NCBI GenBank assembly: GCA_018812265.1
Contig: JAHJDG010000117.1
Location: 1-40,250 of the forward strand
DNA length: 40,250 bases
From: a bacterium
GTDB taxonomy: Bacteria > Electryoneota > RPQS01
Reading direction: 5' to 3'
Part shown: piece by piece, positions 17,308-25,352 of the stretch
How positions within the stretch are numbered: the stretch's first letter is position 1
How the letters are laid out: each line of letters opens with the position of its first letter
Made by a program: the position numbers and the translations under genes
The notes under the pieces: generated by a model
Seen by the model: the letters and a program-made list of their open reading frames with translations, nothing else
Database searches by the model: none
What the model was told of the DNA's origin: nothing

Positions 17308-19193
17308 GACATATAAGCTCTTCCGTAAGACACTTCATTTCGCTGTGTGTGATGTTCCTTGTCGTCACTTCCGCCGTGGCGCAAGAAACACAGATTCCCA
17401 TCGAGATTCACGGACGGCCCACCAAAGACCGTCGTCCGCTCGGCGAACTCCAGCTTCTCATTGAGCGGGCGCGCAGCGCGGAAATGCGCGGTGACTTCGA
17501 GCGGTCGCTTCCCATCTGGCGGGAGCTGCTCGCTCGCGATCCCTGGAACCGCGAAGCGATCATGGCCATTCCCCGCGCGCTGCTCGTTCTGCGTGACTTC
17601 ACTCAGGCTGAAGAATTTCTGCGCCAGTGGATGGCCAAAGATATGTTTCGCCCGTTCCCGGTGACGCCCGAAGATCCGACCAGCAAGTATTCGCTCATGC
17701 TGCGGCTCGGCGAAATCCAGCTGGCCAAGGAAAACGAAGCCGGTGCGTGGGAGATTTGGAATACGGCCCTGAAGGAAGCGGGCCGCACTCCGGAGACGGT
17801 GCGGTCGCTTGTGAATCTTCTGCAATCCAACCGCCGTTGGGAGGAGAGCGAGCGCTACATTCGCAGCTATCGCAAGGAAATCGCCGACGCCGCCTTCATG
17901 TCGCTGGAGCTCGCGATAAGCCTGCAAGGGCAGATGAATTACGGAGCGGCGGCGGAAGAGCTTCTGCTTTACGCAGAGAGTTCGCCCGCGCGATGGCAGA
18001 CCGCATCGAGTTACCTCAATCGCTTTCCGGCCGACACGGCGGTCATTGAGAAGGTGAATATCGTGCTGCAACGAGCCGTGAAACGCGACCGCGCGAGCGC
18101 CGAACTCCAGAGTATCATGGCCGGTTGGGCGCATCGCGTCGGAAATCTCGACGAATATCTCGATGCCACCATCGCCGCCGATTCACTTTCGAAAGCCGGC
18201 GGAGCGCAGGTTCTGAATGCTTCCGAGCAGCTTCTACGTGAAGAAGCGGTGGAATCGGCGCGTCGCGGATTCCGCAAGATTCTCGCCTGGCAGACCGCTC
18301 CCGACGTGGCCGCGCGCGCCGAACTTGGTCTCGGGCAATGTCTCGAAGCGCTCGGCGAGTGGGCCGACGCGAAAGCGGCCTATCTGAATTTCATTGACAA
18401 GCATCCCAGTTTTCGCGAAGTGGATCAGGCCCGCTATCACGTCGCCGACATTCTCTTGCAGCGCGAGAATAGTCCGCTAGAAGCACTGACGATCTTCCGC
18501 GGACTCTGGTCGCGGCCGCTGGGCGTTTCGCGTACGGATGTAGGTCTCAAAATCGGCGATTGTCATGCGTGGATGAGCGAGTTCGATCCGGCCATCGGCG
18601 CGTGGAAGGACGTAGCGAACTTGGATCGCGGCTTGGGCGAGGACGCGACGTTGGCGCTCCTGCGGGTCGCGCGCGCGAATCTCTGGCGCGACTCGACGAA
18701 CGCTGCGCTCGCTGCGCTCGATAAAATCACCGCCGCCAACACCATGAACACCGCCTTCAACGACGCCATGCTCTACACCGCTCTGCTCGGCGAAGGTGGA
18801 TTTCACCGGGCGACGCGCGCTTTTGCCGAAGCCGACTACGCGAGCTTTCGTCACGAAGACTCTCTGGCGGCGGCGCGCTACGAGGAATCGGCAAGTCTCC
18901 TGAAGTTCGGCAAACTCGCGGAATGGGCGCGCTATTCGCAGGCGCTCGCGCTCCGCGATGCCGGTCGCCCCGCCGAATCCGTCGCCGTACTCGATACGTT
19001 TATCGTGACCTATCGCCAGTCGGTGGACCTCGACCGCGCCAAGTACACGCGGGCCGTGATTCTCATGGACGATCTCGCAAGATACGAAGCCGCCCGCGCC
19101 GAACTCGAACAATTCCTGATTGACCACCCCCGTTCGATCTATCTCGAGCCGGCCCGCCGCCGCGCCCGAATGCTCACGGGCAAGGTGTCGTAA
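17304..19193 (+). CDS. Secreted TPR-repeat protein
   Basis: This 629-aa protein has a signal peptide (about 1-26, ending SAVAQE), so it acts in the periplasm or at the outer membrane. Nearly the whole mature part is helical tandem repeats of TPR type: 'GDFERSLPIWRELLARDPWNREAI', then several pairs such as 'GLGQCLEALGEWADAKAAYLNFIDKHP' and 'RYEAARAELEQFLIDHPRS' (quoted in parts). TPR arrays are scaffolds for protein complexes, so the partner cannot be named. The ATG at 17304 overlaps the preceding stop as ATGA, indicating translational coupling with the sorting-domain gene; a longer open frame upstream lies inside that gene and is rejected. Confidence 0.85.
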   Translation: MRHISSSVRHFISLCVMFLVVTSAVAQETQIPIEIHGRPTKDRRPLGELQLLIERARSAEMRGDFERSLPIWRELLARDPWNREAIMAIPRALLVLRDFTQAEEFLRQWMAKDMFRPFPVTPEDPTSKYSLMLRLGEIQLAKENEAGAWEIWNTALKEAGRTPETVRSLVNLLQSNRRWEESERYIRSYRKEIADAAFMSLELAISLQGQMNYGAAAEELLLYAESSPARWQTASSYLNRFPADTAVIEKVNIVLQRAVKRDRASAELQSIMAGWAHRVGNLDEYLDATIAADSLSKAGGAQVLNASEQLLREEAVESARRGFRKILAWQTAPDVAARAELGLGQCLEALGEWADAKAAYLNFIDKHPSFREVDQARYHVADILLQRENSPLEALTIFRGLWSRPLGVSRTDVGLKIGDCHAWMSEFDPAIGAWKDVANLDRGLGEDATLALLRVARANLWRDSTNAALAALDKITAANTMNTAFNDAMLYTALLGEGGFHRATRAFAEADYASFRHEDSLAAARYEESASLLKFGKLAEWARYSQALALRDAGRPAESVAVLDTFIVTYRQSVDLDRAKYTRAVILMDDLARYEAARAELEQFLIDHPRSIYLEPARRRARMLTGKVS

Positions 19194-19203
19194 CGAAACA
19201 ATT

Positions 19204-19340
19204 CCTTTCGTCATTGTCGGTCTCTTGACCGGCAGTGGCGTCCCAGTGGTGACTCTCCAGAGTCACCCCCTTCGTGAAAACACGGGCGCGATAAATCGGC
19301 CCCTACAACAAGAGACACGATGAATCGTGTCGCTACACAA
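19204..19340 (+). repeat. Mixed hairpin repeats, including two GTAG units in reverse orientation
   Basis: A part of the 'GGTCTCTTGACCGGCAGTGGCG' composite lies at about 19216-19240. The hairpin GTGACTCT-CC-AGAGTCAC lies at 19248-19265. Two GTAG-type units are inverted (they end in CTAC): GATAAATC at 19284-19306 and GACACGAT-GA-ATCGTGTC at 19314-19336. The second ends only six nt before the ATG of the next gene and so lies in its leader. Confidence 0.7.
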
Positions 19341-19342
19341 CC

Positions 19343-20644
19343 ATGAAACACCGTCTTCATTTCATCCTTCATCCTTCATCCTTCATCCTTTGCCTTCTTG
19401 GCATCTTGGTTTCTTGGCTTCTTGGTTCTTCCGCTTCCGCCCAGAAGCTCCTCATCCCGATGGACCTTTCCCAGACCGATCACCTCAAGGCTTACGGCGT
19501 CGCCTGGGAAGCTCTGAATCGCGGGCTGAAGGTCGAGTGGCTCCTGAACTATCGCGGCGGCAGTTTTCTCATGGATCCCGCGCCGGAGATCGAGAACACC
19601 TGTCGGCTGCGGGGAGTGCTCGCCGAGTCGGGAGTGGACGAAGGCTCGATCTACGCGCAGATCGAGGACTCCAACATGGAGGTGGTGCTGCTCGAAAAGG
19701 CGACCAAGCTCGCCATCTACGCTCCCCCCGACGTGGAAGACGGCCCGTGGGACGACGCCGTGAATCTCGCGCTCACCTATGCCGAGATTCCCTTCGACCG
19801 CATCTATGATGAGGACGTCTTAGCGGGCAAGCTCGCCAAATACGACTGGGTGCATCTCCATCACGAGGACTTCACCGGTCAATACGGCAAGTTCTACGGG
19901 ATGTATCGCAACGCCGACTGGTACATCCGGCAGGTGCGGGACGAGGAAGCGCGCGCGTCACGTCTTGGATTCAGCAAGGTCTCACAATTGAAGCTGGCGG
20001 TATCGCGGGCGATCCAGAGCTACATCGGACAGGGCGGATTTCTGTTTGCCATGTGCAGTGCGACCGACAGCTACGACATCGCGCTCGCCGCCAGTGAAAC
20101 CGACGTCTGCGCGCCGGTCTTCGACGGCGATGGAATTGATCCGAACTATCCGGCCAAGATGCGCTTCGTCTTAGGCTTCGCCTTCGAGAACTACGGGCTG
20201 CTCACCGATCCGATGGTTTACGAGTTTTCCGAGATTGACGTTTCGCCGCGAACCGGCATGTCGGCCCGCGGCGACGCCGGCGACTACTTCACGCTCTTCG
20301 ATTTTTCCGCCAAGTACGATCCCGTGCCGACCATGCTCACGCAGGATCACACCAGCGTCATCAAGGGATTCATGGGTCAGACCACGGCCTTTCACAAGCG
20401 GTTCATCAAGCCGTCGGTGACGATCCTCGCCCAGAACGAGGGCACCGACGAAGTGAAGTACATCTACTCGAACTTCGGCAAGGGTTTTTGGACTTTCTAC
20501 GGCGGCCACGACCCCGAGGACTACCGCCACCACGTCGGCGATCCCCCCACCATTCTCGAACTCCACAAAAACTCCCCGGGCTATAGGCTCATCCTCAACA
20601 ACGTCCTCTTCCCGGCTGCAAGGAAGAAGGAATTGAAGACGTAA
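19343..20644 (+). CDS. Secreted protein of the FCB 'asparagine synthetase B'-labelled family
   Basis: This is a 433-aa secreted protein. Mature sequence starts near QKLLIPMDLSQTDHLKAYG and includes GLKVEWLLNYRGGSFL, YDWVHLHHEDFTGQYGKF and FGKGFWTFYGGHDPEDYRH. I recall close relatives in FCB genomes annotated 'asparagine synthetase B', but no N-terminal Cys glutaminase or PP-loop is visible, so that activity is unsupported. Parts resemble the DUF4159-type glutamine-amidotransferase-like fold (IGQGGFLFAMC). The signal peptide (about residues 1-33) is partly encoded by tandem TTCATCC heptamers, giving HFILHPSSFIL. No Shine-Dalgarno sequence is visible; a repeat hairpin abuts the start. Gene order with TPR, DUF4175 and DUF4159 genes suggests a shared envelope function. 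Confidence 0.75.
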   Translation: MKHRLHFILHPSSFILCLLGILVSWLLGSSASAQKLLIPMDLSQTDHLKAYGVAWEALNRGLKVEWLLNYRGGSFLMDPAPEIENTCRLRGVLAESGVDEGSIYAQIEDSNMEVVLLEKATKLAIYAPPDVEDGPWDDAVNLALTYAEIPFDRIYDEDVLAGKLAKYDWVHLHHEDFTGQYGKFYGMYRNADWYIRQVRDEEARASRLGFSKVSQLKLAVSRAIQSYIGQGGFLFAMCSATDSYDIALAASETDVCAPVFDGDGIDPNYPAKMRFVLGFAFENYGLLTDPMVYEFSEIDVSPRTGMSARGDAGDYFTLFDFSAKYDPVPTMLTQDHTSVIKGFMGQTTAFHKRFIKPSVTILAQNEGTDEVKYIYSNFGKGFWTFYGGHDPEDYRHHVGDPPTILELHKNSPGYRLILNNVLFPAARKKELKT

Positions 20645-20945
20645 CCATATACGCTACAACGAATAACCATACTAAGGACAAGGACTCTAAGATATGTGTT
20701 GCCAAACAACCTTTCCTGTCCTGGCAAATCAGTTACCACGGAGGAGTTGAATCTTTTTTAAGTGCGTGCCTCCTTGCATGACAGCCAAACCGAAGGGAAA
20801 TACACCCAACACACATAATATGTTAAACTTACGACGAAATTCCCAATCGCGACAAACACTTGAGCAGCCTCACGCTGCCCTTGCTTTCTGATTTTAGATG
20901 AATATATTGTCTCCTTAGAATGCGGTCCTAACAATGAGGATTGCC
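20645..20945 (+). other. AT-richer spacer with a probable promoter, no gene or repeat seen
   Basis: This 300-nt stretch lacks the hairpin families found in other spacers and is AT-richer than the flanking genes. It contains a promoter-like site at its downstream end and otherwise nothing I can support. Confidence 0.5.
20881..20908 (+). promoter_or_regulatory. Promoter-like TTGCTT-N16-TATATT
   Basis: A TTGCTT -35-like box at 20881-20886 and TATATT at 20903-20908 are 16 nt apart and lie about 37 nt before the start at 20946. The same TATATT -10 box recurs before the genes at 28342 and 30448. Confidence 0.45.
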
Positions 20946-21941
20946 ATGAAAACCCTTAGCTTAGTTGTTGATCCTGAACGGCGTCGCGTTCGTTTGGAAC
21001 GGGATGATAATGCCGTCGAATGGATTATGTCGGCGGCGGAATTTGACAGCCTGTTGCGGCTTCTTGATCCTGCGCGACTAAGGGACATATTTACAACGGT
21101 TCAGCGTGAACCACCTGATGTGTCTGAGAATCATGAGATAGAGCGTCCTGAGTCCAGGGGAGCCGTGCTGGATGAGCCTTCCGTATTGAGCGAAACAGTG
21201 AGGAAGGTGAAGGGGGTGCTCTCGGGTCACAAGTTGCGCAATCACGGAGTGGACTATGCGGTAGCCGTGGTCTGGGCGTTATCGAAACTCGATGGCAAGG
21301 GCTTTGCCAAAGAGTTCGAAATAGCGGAATGCTTTGAGGCGATATATGAGGGAAATAGTAGCCTTCGAAGTGCATTGCATCACGGACGGCGGGAGAAACT
21401 GTTGGAACGATCGGACGATGGTCAGTGGAGAATAACTCAGCATGGCAAAACCCTGCTTAGCAACGCCAATCTCCGCGCGCGCATTGAGAAGCGCAGTAGT
21501 CGTATCCGGAATGTTCCTGCCTCAGGCGGCCAATCAAGCATTGCGCCAGAGCTACACGAGAATGAGTCGCTTCGCAGGGCACTGTTGGAGGATAATGGAC
21601 AGACGTTCGAGGCTTTTGTTCGCGCAAAGCGCCTCCGCGAACGGAACCGAAAAAATGCGGATATCATTGCTCACTTTGCATACTTTCTCGCGAAACAACT
21701 CGGTTTTTCAGAGTTTGACGAGAACGATATTTACACTATGTATCGGATTGTTGGCCGGCAACACCCCGAATACTTACGGACCAACATAGACAATCATAGA
21801 CGCTTCTTCAGCATCTATAATAAGTTGCGCAATAGGAAGTATGCACCAAATGATTTGCTGATCGAAGTCGTTGAGCAAGGTCGAAATCTCGCCAAAGGGA
21901 AGAAAGCCAAGCGGAGCGAGGATACCCAGAGGTTTTTTTAG
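20946..21941 (+). CDS. Unrecognised protein with winged-helix-like segment
   Basis: I do not recognise this 331-aa protein. Its N-terminus looks like a small beta-rich domain (KTLSLVVDPERRRVRLERDD). The middle resembles a winged helix: FEIAECFEAIYEGN, then SSLRSALHHGRREKLLERSD and GQWRITQHGKTLL. A helical C-terminal region follows (ADIIAHFAYFLAKQLGF, then NIDNHRRFFSIYNKLRNRKY), ending in a basic tail (KGKKAKR). No signal or TM is seen. ATG 20946 is preferred over ATG 20934 because TGAGG lies about 7 nt upstream of it. AT-rich relative to neighbours. With the next gene it may form a small DNA-binding pair; that is inference from shape only. Confidence 0.65.
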   Translation: MKTLSLVVDPERRRVRLERDDNAVEWIMSAAEFDSLLRLLDPARLRDIFTTVQREPPDVSENHEIERPESRGAVLDEPSVLSETVRKVKGVLSGHKLRNHGVDYAVAVVWALSKLDGKGFAKEFEIAECFEAIYEGNSSLRSALHHGRREKLLERSDDGQWRITQHGKTLLSNANLRARIEKRSSRIRNVPASGGQSSIAPELHENESLRRALLEDNGQTFEAFVRAKRLRERNRKNADIIAHFAYFLAKQLGFSEFDENDIYTMYRIVGRQHPEYLRTNIDNHRRFFSIYNKLRNRKYAPNDLLIEVVEQGRNLAKGKKAKRSEDTQRFF

Positions 21942-21987
21942 TTGCTAGGCAAACGTTTCAAGATAAGAAAGAACAATGGGAGGAAGG

Positions 21988-22485
21988 ATGGAACAAGTCA
22001 CAGAGTCCTTTCAAGCAAAAGGTGTACGGGTTAGCTGTGCAGGGGAGCCGACGATTGTGGCTGGCCTGCTTCGTCGTTTCAAGGAAGTTGTGCGGACGGA
22101 GTTGTCGGGCACGCGGCAGAGTTGTCGATCACCAATTGTACCTGTTAGGCGCGCCCCAAGGTATCTCGACCTTTACGGACGAAGAGATGGTTTGCCGTAT
22201 AAGGAAGTAATCCGGGAGCTTCTTCCAGAAATCAGCCTCCAGGACAGAATGAAATGCGTTATGTGGACACACGGCTTTAAGAAATGCGAGGGTGCCATCA
22301 AGCTTGACGGGATTCAACAAGTGTTTCGGCACATGAAATGGACGTTCCCTCGCCGACCGCACAGAACCCTCAATAGTCTGATTCGAAAAGGACTTGTGGA
22401 AGAGACTTCCCTTGACGCATTTGTCCCCACTGAAAAGCTGATGCGGGAAATGGAGTCGCGCCTTTCTGCCGAGCCGGATTCTTAA
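21988..22485 (+). CDS. Unrecognised small protein with winged-helix-like C-terminus
   Basis: I do not recognise this 165-aa protein. The N-terminal half is basic (RRFKEVVRTELSG, VRRAPRYLDLYGRRDG). The C-terminal half fits a winged helix: IKLDGIQQVFRHMKW, then RTLNSLIRKGLVEE and FVPTEKLMREMESRL. This mirrors the 'RSALHHGRREKLLE...WRITQHGKTLL' pattern of the gene before it. The start at 21988 follows GGGAGGAAGG; ATG 21976 has a weaker site. The gap to the upstream gene is 46 nt, so both are probably one transcript. There is no signal peptide or TM. Confidence 0.6.
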   Translation: MEQVTESFQAKGVRVSCAGEPTIVAGLLRRFKEVVRTELSGTRQSCRSPIVPVRRAPRYLDLYGRRDGLPYKEVIRELLPEISLQDRMKCVMWTHGFKKCEGAIKLDGIQQVFRHMKWTFPRRPHRTLNSLIRKGLVEETSLDAFVPTEKLMREMESRLSAEPDS

Positions 22486-22528
22486 ACCAACGGCCCTGAA
22501 TTACCATGCATTTAGCCGAAAACTCCGC

Positions 22529-22620
22529 CGCCCGCGGTCTCCTGACTGGCAATGGCGCCATTGCGGCTCTGGAGAGCCACAACGGCGATACGTAGCGCCG
22601 CATGGATATACGCTCTTCTC
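22529..22620 (+). repeat. Composite palindrome and one hairpin repeat
   Basis: About 22535-22587 is a second copy of the composite found near 10139-10199: GGTCTC...GACTGGCAATGGCGCCATTG, then CGGCTCT-GGAG-AGCC and ACAACGGCG. A GTAG-headed unit follows at 22592-22615 (GCGCCGCAT-GGAT-ATACGC), a sibling of the unit at about 9188-9212. Confidence 0.7.
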
Positions 22621-22719
22621 CGCCGAGCCGGTTTAAGCGCGCACTTTCCTTTCCGCCAGCAAGCCTTTGCCGCGCGCAACTCGGCCGGAACGCAAGGTTA
22701 ACATAGAAGGAGCCCCACC

Positions 22720-23034
22720 ATGTTCGCTTGTCAGTGGCATGTGGATGTGCCGTACGGAAAGCAGAAGGAAGCGCTGAAGATTCTGAAGGACTGGCACGAT
22801 GAGATGGAAGCGTCGCCCGACTATCCGAAAGATCGCGGCGCGCGGCTGACCGTCGGTCACATTGGAGTCTCAACCTCGCATCTCGTCGTCGAGCACGTGT
22901 TCGATTCGCTGGCCGACTGGGAAAAGGTCATCGAAGAAGTCGCCACCGGCAGGTATCGCCAGTACACCGACGCGCTCTCGCCGATCGTCGTCCCCGGCTC
23001 GCAGCACTGGAAAATTCTGAGAATCGTCAAGTAG
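22720..23034 (+). CDS. Small dimeric alpha-beta-barrel-like protein
   Basis: This 104-aa protein starts FACQWHVDVPYGKQKEALKILKDW and continues with STSHLVVEHVFDSLADWEKVIEEV. The beta-alpha-beta pattern, a first strand followed by an amphipathic helix and then a hydrophobic strand and 'SLADWEK' helix, is typical of NIPSNAP/ABM-like ferredoxin folds. These bind small ligands or act as monooxygenase-like or stress proteins; no ligand residues can be assigned. AGAAGGAG about 9 nt upstream of the ATG gives a clear start. It appears monocistronic, with a possible terminator shortly after it. Confidence 0.75.
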   Translation: MFACQWHVDVPYGKQKEALKILKDWHDEMEASPDYPKDRGARLTVGHIGVSTSHLVVEHVFDSLADWEKVIEEVATGRYRQYTDALSPIVVPGSQHWKILRIVK

Positions 23035-23078
23035 CCCTCCCGGCGCACTCGGTAATTCGAGGGGCCGATCTGCCATGT

Positions 23079-23114
23079 CCGGCGGCACTGCCGGGCGTGG
23101 TTTTCTCTTTTTTT
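23079..23114 (+). terminator. Possible intrinsic terminator after the alpha-beta-barrel gene
   Basis: CCGGC at 23079-23083 and GCCGG at 23090-23094 form a short GC stem, followed seven nt later by a T-rich run at 23101-23114. The stem is short and the T-run is displaced, so the call is tentative. Confidence 0.4.
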
Positions 23115-23132
23115 GGCAAGCCAAATCTCCCC

Positions 23133-23161
23133 TTGCACATGACCTAAACGTAGCGTAAATT
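23133..23161 (+). promoter_or_regulatory. Promoter-like TTGCAC-N17-TAAATT
   Basis: TTGCAC at 23133-23138 and TAAATT at 23156-23161 are 17 nt apart, between the possible terminator and the methyltransferase/ATP-grasp gene. The spacing is ideal for a housekeeping sigma factor. Confidence 0.45.
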
Positions 23162-23196
23162 GCGCGCGTGAAAACGGCCGGAAGGGACAGCCCGCT

Positions 23197-25212
23197 GTGA
23201 TTGAGCTGGTCCGGGCCGTACGTCCTAAGCGGTTGAAATCCATGAACAAGAAAGAGAAAGAACCTCCCGATCAGGGCATGACCATTGACGAGATCAAGAG
23301 CCGCACCAAGCTCCGCAGCGGCCTGACTGGTCTCCGCCCCGACGGACGCCCGCGAACCCTCGGCCCGGTGTCCGACCTCGAACGGCACATCCCCCCCGAG
23401 TGGTGGACGACGCTGTTCAACGCGGTCTACCTCAAGACCGACGGCGACGTGGTGGAGGACCATGAGCTTACCCGCCGCGAGGTGGATCTGGTGGTCGCGC
23501 TGACCGGCATCGAACCGGAGGACCGCGTGCTCGATCTCTGCTGCGGGCAGGGCCGGCATGCGCTCGAACTCGCGCGGCGGGGATTCAAACAGGTGGCCGG
23601 CGTGGATCGCTCGCGCTTTCTGATTCGCCTCGGCCGCCGCCGCGCCAAAAAAGCCGGGCTTTCGGTGCAGTTCCGCGAAGGCGACGCGCGCAAAGTGCAT
23701 CTGCCCGAAAACTCCTTCGATTGCGTCATCATGATGGGTAACTCGTTCGGCTATTTCGAGAGCGCCGACGATGACGCGCGCGTGCTCGAATCGGTGAAGC
23801 ACGTCCTGCGCTCGGGCGGACTGTTGCTTCTGGATTTGGCTGACGGCGAATTCCTGCGCGAACACTTCGAAGCCCGCTCCTGGGAATGGATTGACGACAA
23901 CTACTTCGTCTGCCGCGAGCGCTCGCTCTCGAAGGACGGCGCGCGGCTCATCAGCCGTGAAGTGGTGGTCAGCGCGCAGGAAGGCGTGATCACCGATCAG
24001 TTCTACGCCGAACGGCTCTATTCGCGCACGGCCATCGCCGAGTTGCTCGACAAGACCGGCTATCGCAACGTCCGCTTCCACGGAGAGTACGCCACCAATT
24101 CCGAGCGCGCGCAGGATCTCGGCATGATGGCCCGCCGGCTCTTGATTACCGCCAGCGTCCCCCAGAAGGCGGTGGTGGTGCGCAAGCGCGCGCCCATCAT
24201 CTTCCCCGACGTGACGGTTCTGCTCGGCGATCCGCATCTGCCGGATTCGGTAAAGCTGGGCGGTCAGTTCAATCCCGAAGACATGGACACCGTGCAGCGG
24301 TTGAAAACCGCGCTGTCTGAACTCGGCGATTTCCGTTTCACCTATCTCGATCAGCATGGCACGATGTTGCAGGCGCTCCGTCAGAATCCGCCCGCCTTCG
24401 CGCTGAACTTCTGCGACGAGGGTTTCAACAACGACGCGTTTCTCGAGCTGCACGTTCCCGCTTTTCTCGAAGTCCTGGGAGTTCCCTACTCCGGTGCGGG
24501 TCCCTCCTGTCTCGGACTCTGCTACGACAAGGGTCTGGTGCGGGCGATTGCGCAGAGTCTGGACGTTCCGGTTCCCGCCGAGACCTACGTGGACGCCGAC
24601 GACATCGCGGGCACGATTCCCTCGATCTTTCCGGCCTTCATCAAACCCGCCACCGGTGACAGTTCCATCGGCATTACCCAGCATGCCGTCGTCAAGACTC
24701 CCGATGAAGCGGTGGAGTACCTGACCTTCGTGCGCGAATCGCTGCCCGGACGCTCGGTGCTTGTGCAGGAGTTTTTGCCCGGCGAGGAATACTCGGTGGG
24801 AATCATCGGCAATCCCGGTCGCGGCTGGACGGTGCTGCCCGTTCTCGAAGTGGACTACAGCAAATTGCCGCCCGGTCTGCCGCCGATTCTCTCCTATGAA
24901 TCCAAGTGGGATCCGCAGTCGCCCTACTGGACGAGCATCCGCTATCATCGCGCGCATCTTTCCGATGAGCTGCATCGGTTGCTCATGGACTACTCGCTGC
25001 GGCTGTTCGAGCGGCTCGGCTGCCGCGACTACGCGCGCTTCGATTATCGCATGTCGGCCGACGGTGATCTGAAACTGCTCGAGGTCAATCCCAATCCCGG
25101 CTGGTGTTGGGACGGCAAGTTCTTTATGATGGCCGAGTTCGACGGCCACAGCTACACCGATTTCCTGCGGCTGATTCTCGACGCCGCTCAGGCCCGCTAC
25201 GCCCGCGCCTGA
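23197..25212 (+). CDS. Fusion of class I methyltransferase and D-Ala-D-Ala-ligase-like ATP-grasp enzyme
   Basis: The 671-aa protein joins two enzymes. Residues about 95-320 form a SAM-dependent methyltransferase: motif I VLDLCCGQGRHALELARRG (from 111), acidic loop GVDRS, then DCVIMMGNSFGYF. Residues about 339-665 form an ATP-grasp ligase like Ddl: VLLGDPHLPDSV, VPYSGAGPSCLGLCYDKG, FIKPATGDSSIGI (about 482-493), VQEFLPGEEYSVGI and LEVNPNPGW (about 628). It probably makes a peptide-like or amino-acid-derived product and methylates it or a precursor, but the substrate is unknown; EVNPNPG differs from EVNTLPG of true Ddl. No signal peptide is seen. The start may be GTG 23197 (GGAAGGGA about 9 nt upstream) or ATG 23242. 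Confidence 0.87.
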   Translation: MIELVRAVRPKRLKSMNKKEKEPPDQGMTIDEIKSRTKLRSGLTGLRPDGRPRTLGPVSDLERHIPPEWWTTLFNAVYLKTDGDVVEDHELTRREVDLVVALTGIEPEDRVLDLCCGQGRHALELARRGFKQVAGVDRSRFLIRLGRRRAKKAGLSVQFREGDARKVHLPENSFDCVIMMGNSFGYFESADDDARVLESVKHVLRSGGLLLLDLADGEFLREHFEARSWEWIDDNYFVCRERSLSKDGARLISREVVVSAQEGVITDQFYAERLYSRTAIAELLDKTGYRNVRFHGEYATNSERAQDLGMMARRLLITASVPQKAVVVRKRAPIIFPDVTVLLGDPHLPDSVKLGGQFNPEDMDTVQRLKTALSELGDFRFTYLDQHGTMLQALRQNPPAFALNFCDEGFNNDAFLELHVPAFLEVLGVPYSGAGPSCLGLCYDKGLVRAIAQSLDVPVPAETYVDADDIAGTIPSIFPAFIKPATGDSSIGITQHAVVKTPDEAVEYLTFVRESLPGRSVLVQEFLPGEEYSVGIIGNPGRGWTVLPVLEVDYSKLPPGLPPILSYESKWDPQSPYWTSIRYHRAHLSDELHRLLMDYSLRLFERLGCRDYARFDYRMSADGDLKLLEVNPNPGWCWDGKFFMMAEFDGHSYTDFLRLILDAAQARYARA

Positions 25213-25352
25213 AACGATGACCGATGAGCGATGAAGGATGAGGGATGAAGGATGAATGATGAAGGATGAATGATGAATCCTTCCTCCCGGTGGTGACTCT
25301 CCAGAGTCACCCCTCAATGACCCGTAGCGCTGCACTGCGTGCGCTCCAATTT

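Noticed and set aside
19343-20644. True asparagine synthetase activity
   Set aside because: The name is used for relatives, but no N-terminal catalytic Cys or ATP pyrophosphatase loop is visible and the protein is secreted.
22667-22704. Promoter before the alpha-beta-barrel gene (TTGCCG ... TAACAT)
   Set aside because: The two boxes are 26 nt apart, too far for a housekeeping promoter.
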